From Brevundimonas sp. (lineage in GTDB: Bacteria > Pseudomonadota > Alphaproteobacteria > Caulobacterales > Caulobacteraceae): a stretch of DNA of 11,846 bases. Below the pieces are notes generated by a model. It saw only the letters and a program-made list of their open reading frames with translations, had not been told where the DNA came from and ran no database searches. Positions 6,168 to 11,846 of this stretch are shown one piece after another (the first letter of the stretch is position 1; every line of letters starts with the position of its first letter). The stretch covers positions 1 through 11,846 of the forward strand of contig NZ_JAVHLH010000065.1 in NCBI RefSeq assembly GCF_031082345.1. Direction: 5' to 3'. The translations under genes and the position numbers were made by a program.

Positions 6168-9044
6168 GTGTCCACCGACTCCCTCACCTCTTCCGCCCAC
6201 CTGACCGGCGCCGAGCCGTGGCTCGTGCTGCCGCCAGCGCTGGCCGTGCCGCCGGGGGCGGGGGCGATCTGCGACGACGAGGGGGCGCGCAAGATCGGGC
6301 GGGGAGCGGCCGAGGGGGCCTTCACCACCGGGCCGGTGCTGGTGGCGCACGCCAGCCTGACGGCGCGGCGGCTGGGGATCGCGCCGCCGGCGCGGTCGGG
6401 CGACCTGCTGGATGTGCTGGAGCTGTTCGCCTTCGTGCGGCCGGCAAGGTTCTGCGCGCCGTCTCCGAGCGGGCTGGCGCTGGCCATGGGTCAGGCCGAA
6501 CCCAAGGGGGCGGAGGCGCAGGCCGAAGCGCTGCGGAAGGCCGCCGACGGGCTGCTGAAGGAGTTGGCCGATCCGGCCTATCCCGACCGCGAAGCCGCCT
6601 TCACCCTGGCCGAGACCCTGGGCCGCGCGGGCTGGGCGTGGGGCTGGCGGGTGCTGGGGGCCCTGCAGCATCAGCCGGTGCGCGAGCGGAACCTGCGCGG
6701 CAGCGGGCTGGACGCCTGGTCGCGGCTGGCGGAATGGGAGGACGAGGCGCCGCGCGGCGAGGCGGGGTCGGCGCCGGTCGATTCCGAGAGCGCGCGGATC
6801 CGTCTGGACAAGCTGCTGCAGGCCTCGGGTCTCGACGAGACGCGGCCGACCCAGTCCGACTATGCGGCCGAGGCGGCCTTCGCCTTTTCGCCGCGCGACG
6901 AGGAGGGCCGTCCGCGGGTGCTGCTGGCCGAGGCGGGCACCGGCACGGGCAAGACCCTGGGCTATCTGGCGCCGGCGTCGCTGTGGGCCGAGCGCAATCA
7001 GGGGGCGGCCTGGGTTTCGACCTACACCCGCGCCCTGCAGCGCCAGATCGACCGCGAGAGCGCGGCCCTGTGGCCCGATCCGGTCGAGCGCAAGAAGAAG
7101 ACCGTGGTTCGCAAGGGGCGGGAGAACTACCTGTGCCTGCTGAACCTGCAGGACATGGTGCAGGCGGCGCAGCTGGGCAACGGGGACCTGATCGGCATGG
7201 CCTTGGCCAGCCGCTGGGCGATGCATACGCGCGACGGCGACATGACCGGGGGCGACTATCCGGGCTGGCTGCCGGGGCTGTTCGCCGTGGGACCGAGCCA
7301 TCAGGCCAGCGCGGCCAATCTGGTCGACCGGCGCGGGGAATGCGTCCACGCCGCCTGCCCGCACTACCGCACCTGTTTCGTCGAGAAGACCATCCGCGCC
7401 AGCCGCCGGGCCGATCTGGTGGTGGCCAACCATGCGCTGGTCATGACCCAGGCGGCCTTCGACGGGGCGCGATCAGCGCGGGGGCTGAAGCAGGACGGCG
7501 AGACGGCGGCGCTGAAGCGGATCGTGTTCGACGAGGGGCACCATCTGTTCGACGCGGCCGACAGCGCCTTTTCCGCCTGCCTGTCGGGGCAGGAGGCGGC
7601 GGAGCTGCGGCGCTGGATCCGGGGACCCGAAGGTCGCGGGCGACGCGGGCGCGGGCTGGAGCAACGGCTGGGAGACCTTTGCGCCGACAACGAGGCGGCG
7701 ACCAAGGCGCTGCAGGACGCCGTGCGGGCGGCGGCGCAGCTGCCGGGCGAAGGGGTGTCGGGGCGGATCGCCCCGGCCTCCGGCGAGGTCAATCCGGTCG
7801 GGCCGATCGAGCGCTTCCTGCTGGCCGGACTGGAGCAGTTGCGGGCCCGGACGAGCGAGAACGCGTCCGGGAGCGGAACCGAGTTCGGCATGGAATGCGC
7901 GCTGAAGCCGGTGACCGAACCGGTGCTGGAGACGGCGCGCGAGGCCGCCCAGGCGCTGGCCGCGGTCGAGGCGCCGCTGCTGGCCCTGGCGCGGCATCTG
8001 GAGGACATCCTCGACGACGAGGCGGCAGAGCTGGACGGGTCACAGCGGTCGCGGATCGAGGGGGCCTTGCGCGGGCTGGACCGGCGGGCGCGGATGACCC
8101 TGCCCGGCTGGCGTTCGATGCTGGCGGCGCTGGAGGTCGCGTCGGACGAGCCCGATCCGGACTTCGTCGACTGGCTGTCAGCCGAGGCGGCGTTCGGGCG
8201 GATCATGGACGTGGCCCTGCGGCGGCACTGGATCGATCCGACCGTGCCGCTGGAGGCGGCGGTGATCATGCCGGCCCACGGGGTGCTGGTGACCAGCGCC
8301 ACCCTGTCCGATCCGAACTCGGACGATCCCTTCGACATGGCCCGGATGCGCACCGGATCCGCGCGGCTGATCGAGCCGGCGCGGACGCTGAAGGTCGAGA
8401 GCCCGTTCGACTACGCCGCCAACGCCCGGGTCATCGTCGTCAACGATCTGGTCAAGGACGATGCGCGGCAGACGGCGGCGGCGATGCGCGAGCTGTTCCT
8501 GGCGGCGGGCGGCGGAGGGCTGGGGCTGTTCACGGCCATCCGGCGGCTGAAGGCGGTCTATGAGCGGCTGGGTCCCGATCTCGCGAAGGCGGGCATCCCG
8601 CTCTACGCCCAGCATGTCGATCCGCTGGAAGTGGGGGCTCTGGTCGATGTGTTCCGGGCCGAGCAGGACAGCTGTCTGCTGGGCACCGATGCTGTTCGCG
8701 ACGGGGTCGATGTGCCGGGGCGGTCGTTGCGCATCCTCGCCTTCGACCGGGTGCCGTGGCCACGCCCGGACCTGCTGCACAGGGCGCGACGCGCGCGGTT
8801 CGGCGGCGAGGGCGCGGGCGGGCGCAATTTCGACGACGCCCTGGCGCGGGCGAAGATGGCCCAGGCCTTCGGCCGGCTGATCCGGCGGGCCGACGACAAG
8901 GGGGTGTTCGTCATGCTGGACGCCGCCGCCCCGACCCGGCTGTTCGCCAGCCTGCCGCCGGGGACCGAGGTGCAAAGGATGGGGCTGGCGGAAGCCGTCG
9001 AGCAGGTTGGCGCGTTCCTGTCTTCTGATAAGGAGCCCCCATGA
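6168..9044 (+). CDS. DinG-like ATP-dependent DNA helicase with Fe-S cluster and long N-terminal region
   Basis: A superfamily 2 (XPD/DinG-type) helicase of 958 aa, expected to unwind DNA 5'-3' in replication-associated repair. The helicase half shows Walker A EAGTGTGKT (255-263), four cysteines C323, C392, C397 and C403 spaced as in the XPD/DinG 4Fe-4S domain, VANHALV (419-425), the DEAH-type box DEGHH (455-459), VTSATL (708-713), GTDAVRDGVDVPG (about 839-851) and QAFGRLIRR (about 899-907). The first 250 residues are not helicase. They hold weak DnaQ-exonuclease-like traces: VLVAH at 57-61, LDVLELF at 81-87 and SGLALAMG at 101-108, without catalytic acids. Start: the frame stays open far upstream, antisense to lhr, but GTG 6168 is the first plausible start after the lhr promoter region. 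GGAGG at 6162-6166 is only 1 nt away, too close for a normal ribosome site, so the gene may be leaderless. It overlaps the next gene by 4 nt. Confidence 0.88.
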   Translation: MSTDSLTSSAHLTGAEPWLVLPPALAVPPGAGAICDDEGARKIGRGAAEGAFTTGPVLVAHASLTARRLGIAPPARSGDLLDVLELFAFVRPARFCAPSPSGLALAMGQAEPKGAEAQAEALRKAADGLLKELADPAYPDREAAFTLAETLGRAGWAWGWRVLGALQHQPVRERNLRGSGLDAWSRLAEWEDEAPRGEAGSAPVDSESARIRLDKLLQASGLDETRPTQSDYAAEAAFAFSPRDEEGRPRVLLAEAGTGTGKTLGYLAPASLWAERNQGAAWVSTYTRALQRQIDRESAALWPDPVERKKKTVVRKGRENYLCLLNLQDMVQAAQLGNGDLIGMALASRWAMHTRDGDMTGGDYPGWLPGLFAVGPSHQASAANLVDRRGECVHAACPHYRTCFVEKTIRASRRADLVVANHALVMTQAAFDGARSARGLKQDGETAALKRIVFDEGHHLFDAADSAFSACLSGQEAAELRRWIRGPEGRGRRGRGLEQRLGDLCADNEAATKALQDAVRAAAQLPGEGVSGRIAPASGEVNPVGPIERFLLAGLEQLRARTSENASGSGTEFGMECALKPVTEPVLETAREAAQALAAVEAPLLALARHLEDILDDEAAELDGSQRSRIEGALRGLDRRARMTLPGWRSMLAALEVASDEPDPDFVDWLSAEAAFGRIMDVALRRHWIDPTVPLEAAVIMPAHGVLVTSATLSDPNSDDPFDMARMRTGSARLIEPARTLKVESPFDYAANARVIVVNDLVKDDARQTAAAMRELFLAAGGGGLGLFTAIRRLKAVYERLGPDLAKAGIPLYAQHVDPLEVGALVDVFRAEQDSCLLGTDAVRDGVDVPGRSLRILAFDRVPWPRPDLLHRARRARFGGEGAGGRNFDDALARAKMAQAFGRLIRRADDKGVFVMLDAAAPTRLFASLPPGTEVQRMGLAEAVEQVGAFLSSDKEPP

Positions 9045-10081
9045 GCGATACGCCTGCCCGTCATTCCCGCCGCGGCCTCGTCATTCCGTTCGCGATCGTG
9101 GGCCTGCTGCTCGCCGCCTGGGCCGGCTGGTGGTTCTATCTGTCGGGACAGGTCCAGGAGAGGCTGGCGACCCAGATCGAGGCCCTGAGGGCCGATGGCT
9201 GGCGCGTATCGCATGAGCCGGTTTCGGTGAGCGGCTGGCCGTTCCGGACCCGCGTCGCCTTTCCCGCCGCCGATATCGTGGCCCCGTCCGGCCACGGCGT
9301 GGCGGCCCCGGAACTGGTCGCCGAGGCCAGCGCCTGGAACCCCGGCCACTGGGTGGTGCTGGCGCCGGACGGTCTGATCCTGACCCGGGCCGGCAAGGGC
9401 CAGGTGGCGGTCGAGGGCGAGGCCCTGCGGCTGAGCGTCAGCCATCTGAGGGACCGCTTTCCCGACCTGCGGATCGAGCTGGCGCGGCCGACCTTCACCC
9501 CCGTCGCCGGGGCCGATCCCTTCCCGCTGGCCTCGGCCGAGCGGATCGAACTCTATACCCGACCGCACCTGACCGACGGCGAGGCCGCGACGGACGAGAT
9601 GGACGTTCTGTTCCGCCTGACCGACGGGCGCGGGCGGACCGGCGGCCCGGTGGAGGGCGCGACCCGGGAAGGCCGGCTCTCGGCCGAGGTCGAGGCGACG
9701 ATCGAACAGGCCAGCCGTCTGCGGGGCATGGACAGCGCCGGCGTCTTCGCCAGCTGGACCGCCGCCGGGGGACGATTCACCGCCGTCCAGGGCCGGTTGC
9801 AGGCCGGCGAGAGCAGCGCCCGGATCTCCAGCGACGCCCTGTGGGCCCGCGAGGACGGACGACTGGAAGGCCGGCTGGCCCTGACCGCCGAACGGCCCGG
9901 CGACGCCATCGCCGGCCTGGCGGGGTCCCGCTCCGGCGCCGTGAACCGCGTCGGGGCGGCCGGGGCCGCCGCCGCCGCCAGCGTGCAGGGCGAGCGGCCG
10001 ATCGACTTGGTGCTGCTGTTCAGCGAGGGCCGCACCTGGCTGGGCCCCTTCGCCCTGGCGCCGGCGCCGAAGCTGTTCTGA
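9041..10081 (+). CDS. DUF2125-family membrane-anchored protein
   Basis: A 346-aa protein of unknown function. Residues 12-34 form a single hydrophobic segment after a basic N-terminus (RHSRRG), so it is probably anchored in the inner membrane with a large periplasmic domain. The family signs are the GWPFRTRVAF stretch (about 65-74), a beta-rich body of repeated short strands, and the end pattern GRTWLGPFALAPAPKLF, where GP-LxPAPxL is the usual DUF2125 finish. The ATG at 9041 overlaps the helicase stop (ATGA) and has AAGGAG about 5 nt upstream. The stop overlaps the next start by one base (TGATG). DUF2125 genes are found beside aromatic amino acid and hisC genes in alphaproteobacteria, as I recall, but no role in that pathway is established; an envelope role is more likely from its topology. 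Confidence 0.82.
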   Translation: MSDTPARHSRRGLVIPFAIVGLLLAAWAGWWFYLSGQVQERLATQIEALRADGWRVSHEPVSVSGWPFRTRVAFPAADIVAPSGHGVAAPELVAEASAWNPGHWVVLAPDGLILTRAGKGQVAVEGEALRLSVSHLRDRFPDLRIELARPTFTPVAGADPFPLASAERIELYTRPHLTDGEAATDEMDVLFRLTDGRGRTGGPVEGATREGRLSAEVEATIEQASRLRGMDSAGVFASWTAAGGRFTAVQGRLQAGESSARISSDALWAREDGRLEGRLALTAERPGDAIAGLAGSRSGAVNRVGAAGAAAAASVQGERPIDLVLLFSEGRTWLGPFALAPAPKLF

Positions 10082-10764
10082 TGCTGCCGACTCCCGAGCC
10101 CGACCCTGAACGGCAGGCGCTGGACCGCGCGGTGGTCGAGGCGGTGCGGGCGCGTCTCGCCGCCGGGCCCCACCCGACGCCGGAGGTCGAGGCCATCGCC
10201 CTGCGCCACGCCCTGGCCGGGCTGTCGGCGGCGGAGGCGGCAGCCGCCCGCTGCGTGCTGGGGCGGCTGGACTCGGGCGGCGGCGCGGCGCTGACCGTCT
10301 GGGGGCCGGCCAGCCAGGTCCTGGCCGCGGACCGGTTCGGGCTGACGGCGCGCATGGCCGCGACGCCGGAGGCGGCCTTGGCGGCGGCCCGCAAGGGCGG
10401 ACGGGCGCTGATGGATCTGACGGGTGGATCGGCGTGGTGGGGGCGGCTGCTGGCCGAGCCCCGGCTGCGGGTGGTCGGCGCCCTGCCAGACCACGGCCCC
10501 GGCCTGCCGCGCGCCCTGCTGGTCCAGCCCGCGGATACGGGGCCGACCGGCGACGACCGCACCTTCTGGGTCACCGACAGCCCGCTGGCGGACGCCCGCA
10601 TCGTCCGACGCCTCGGCGACGCCGGCCTCGCCGCGGACCCCCTGATCACCGCGGGCGGCTTGAAGCTGTTCGCCCTGGCGGGCTATGTGCAGGCCGACGA
10701 CGGGCGGCTGAACGACGCCCCCGGCTCCCTGCACGGCGTCATCGGCGCCGCGCCCGTATTCTGA
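10081..10764 (+). CDS. Chorismate-mutase-like protein with degenerate mutase domain
   Basis: A 227-aa cytoplasmic protein. It resembles the alphaproteobacterial chorismate mutase family encoded just before hisC and tyrA: a short helical N-terminus (10-63), a middle part beginning LTVWGP (71-76) with SAWWGRLLAEPRLRVVGALP (117-136), and a last part with the phrase PTGDDRTFWVTD (155-166) followed by an ACT-like stretch ending GGLKLFALAGYV. The C-terminal part recalls the regulatory end of prephenate dehydratase. The N-terminal helices lack the Arg, Lys and Glu pattern that AroQ mutases use for catalysis (no IDxID, no VAxxK, no RE pair), and the domain is shorter than the usual 80-90 residues. 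So mutase activity is doubtful and a regulatory or scaffold role is possible. Start ATG 10081 overlaps the previous stop by one base. My family assignment is from memory of neighbourhood and phrases, so it is moderate. Confidence 0.6.
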   Translation: MLPTPEPDPERQALDRAVVEAVRARLAAGPHPTPEVEAIALRHALAGLSAAEAAAARCVLGRLDSGGGAALTVWGPASQVLAADRFGLTARMAATPEAALAAARKGGRALMDLTGGSAWWGRLLAEPRLRVVGALPDHGPGLPRALLVQPADTGPTGDDRTFWVTDSPLADARIVRRLGDAGLAADPLITAGGLKLFALAGYVQADDGRLNDAPGSLHGVIGAAPVF

Positions 10765-10779
10765 AACCGAGGATTCGCC

Positions 10780-11846
10780 ATGACCGACGCACCCGCGCCC
10801 CAAGGCCCGGCGCCCAAACCCGGCATCCTCGACATCGCGCCCTATGTCGGCGGCAAGTCGCGCATCGATGGCGTAGCCGAGCCGATGAAGCTGTCGTCCA
10901 ACGAGAACATGCTGGGCGCCGGACAGAAGGCCCGCGAGGCGTTCGAGGCGGCGGTCGGCCAGATCCACATCTATCCCGACGGCCGCGCGACCAAGCTGCG
11001 CACCGCCGTGGCCGACCATCACGGCCTGGAGCCCGAGCGGCTGATCTTCGGCAACGGTTCGGACGAGGTCTTCGCCCTGCTGAACCAGTGCTACCTGACC
11101 CCGGGCGACAACATCGTCACGGGCCAGTACGGCTTCCTCGCCTACCGGATCAGCGCCCTGGCCAACCAGGCCTCGGTCAAGCTGGCCCCGGAGCCCGAGT
11201 TCAAGGCCACGCCCGAGGCCCTGCTGGCGCAGGTCGATGAGCGCACCCGCATCGTCTATGTCTCGAGCCCGTCGAACCCGACCGGCAGCTACAACACCGG
11301 CGAGGAGATCCGCCGCCTGCACGAGGGCCTGCGGCCGGACGTGCTGCTGGTCGTCGACGAGGCCTATGCCGAATACGTCACCGAGCCCGACTGGGAGACC
11401 AGCTTCGGCCTGGCCCGCGACAGCCAGAACATCGTGGTGACGCGGACGTTCTCGAAGATCCACGGACTCGGCGGGCTGCGCATCGGCTTCGGCTATGCGC
11501 CGCTGAAGGTGGCCGAGGCGGTCGACCGCATCCGCCTGCCCTTCAACGTCTCGGTGCCGGGCATCGAGGCGGCGGTGGCGGCGCTGGGCGACGAGGCGCA
11601 TCAACAGGCGTCGCGCGACCTGATCCACACCTGGCGGCCGCGCCTGACCCAGGCCATCCGCGGCTTCGGTTTCGAGGTTCTGCCCAGCGCGGGCAATTTC
11701 GTGCTGGTCCGCTTCCGGGACGTCGAGCAGGCGCAGGGGGCCAACGACTATCTGAACTCCAAGGGCGTCATCGTGCGGCCGGTCGGCGGCTACGGCCTGC
11801 CCGAAGCCCTGCGCATCACCATCGGCACCGAGGACCAGAACCGCGC
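10780..11846 (+). CDS. hisC: Histidinol-phosphate aminotransferase (3' end missing)
   Basis: Pyridoxal-phosphate enzyme of fold type I that transfers an amino group between glutamate and imidazole-acetol phosphate in histidine synthesis. Members beside aromatic genes often also act on aromatic amino acids. 355 codons are visible and the frame is open to the window edge; the family length is about 360-370, so only the last few residues are missing. Seen: LSSNEN (38-43), YPDG (65-68), GNGSDEV (91-97), SNPTG (165-169), DEAYAEY (193-199), the PLP lysine K226 in TFSKIHGLGGLRIGFG, where R234 binds substrate carboxylate or phosphate, and the late GNFVLVRF and GVIVRPVGGYGLPEALRIT motifs. Start ATG 10780 has CGAGGA at 10768-10773, 6 nt upstream. 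It lies 15 nt after the chorismate-mutase-like gene, probably in the same operon. The position after SNEN reads MLG where many HisC have PLG, a minor variant. Confidence 0.92.
   Translation, partial: MTDAPAPQGPAPKPGILDIAPYVGGKSRIDGVAEPMKLSSNENMLGAGQKAREAFEAAVGQIHIYPDGRATKLRTAVADHHGLEPERLIFGNGSDEVFALLNQCYLTPGDNIVTGQYGFLAYRISALANQASVKLAPEPEFKATPEALLAQVDERTRIVYVSSPSNPTGSYNTGEEIRRLHEGLRPDVLLVVDEAYAEYVTEPDWETSFGLARDSQNIVVTRTFSKIHGLGGLRIGFGYAPLKVAEAVDRIRLPFNVSVPGIEAAVAALGDEAHQQASRDLIHTWRPRLTQAIRGFGFEVLPSAGNFVLVRFRDVEQAQGANDYLNSKGVIVRPVGGYGLPEALRITIGTEDQNR

Noticed and set aside
6177..6181. GANTC (CcrM methylation) sites, such as GACTC just inside the dinG-like gene and GATTC at 10772-10776 before hisC
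   Set aside because: The motif occurs in many places in the window at about chance frequency and is mostly inside coding sequence. No clustering suggests cell-cycle control.
9553..11628. Minus-strand open frame of 691 codons opposite DUF2125, the chorismate-mutase-like gene and hisC
   Set aside because: It is Arg/Gln/Gly-rich with no recognisable domain and is the mirror of three genes with good family evidence. Shadow of GC bias.

Overview
The window is gene-dense, very GC-rich bacterial chromosome with strong third-position GC bias, frequent GTG starts and start/stop overlaps. The gene families and their order (ftsEX followed by a YdcF-like gene and plsC; lhr/pdeM; a DUF2125 gene, a chorismate-mutase-like gene and hisC) point to an alphaproteobacterium, most likely Caulobacterales (Brevundimonas or Caulobacter type). 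This assignment is inferred from recognised family features, not from a search. I see no mobile element, RNA gene, CRISPR array or long non-coding stretch.

Left block (1-2822, + strand): the 3' part of ftsE, then ftsX, a YdcF/DUF218 membrane-anchored protein and a PlsC-type acyltransferase. They are separated by a 4-nt overlap, 9 nt and 1 nt, so this looks like one envelope and cell-division operon. It converges on the next block at 2823-2853, where I see no clear terminator.

Middle block (2854-6113, - strand): an Lhr-type DEXH helicase of the ligase-associated DNA damage response family, overlapping by 4 nt with the metallophosphoesterase PdeM. The ATP-dependent ligase and exonuclease usually associated with this set are not in the window.

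Right block (6168-11846, + strand): a long DinG-like Fe-S helicase, a DUF2125 protein, a chorismate-mutase-like protein and an almost complete hisC, with overlaps of 4 nt and 1 nt and a gap of 15 nt. DinG is divergent from lhr across only 54 bp. That gap holds a 7-of-8 match to the alphaproteobacterial LexA direct repeat (GTTC-N7-GTTC type) and two weak -10-like elements placed so that both helicase mRNAs could be leaderless.

The most interesting reading is that the centre is a compact, possibly SOS-controlled repair locus: Lhr helicase plus PdeM nuclease on one side and DinG helicase on the other, sharing one operator. The DinG protein also carries a roughly 250-residue N-terminal region in which I see faint, catalytically dead traces of a DnaQ-like exonuclease.
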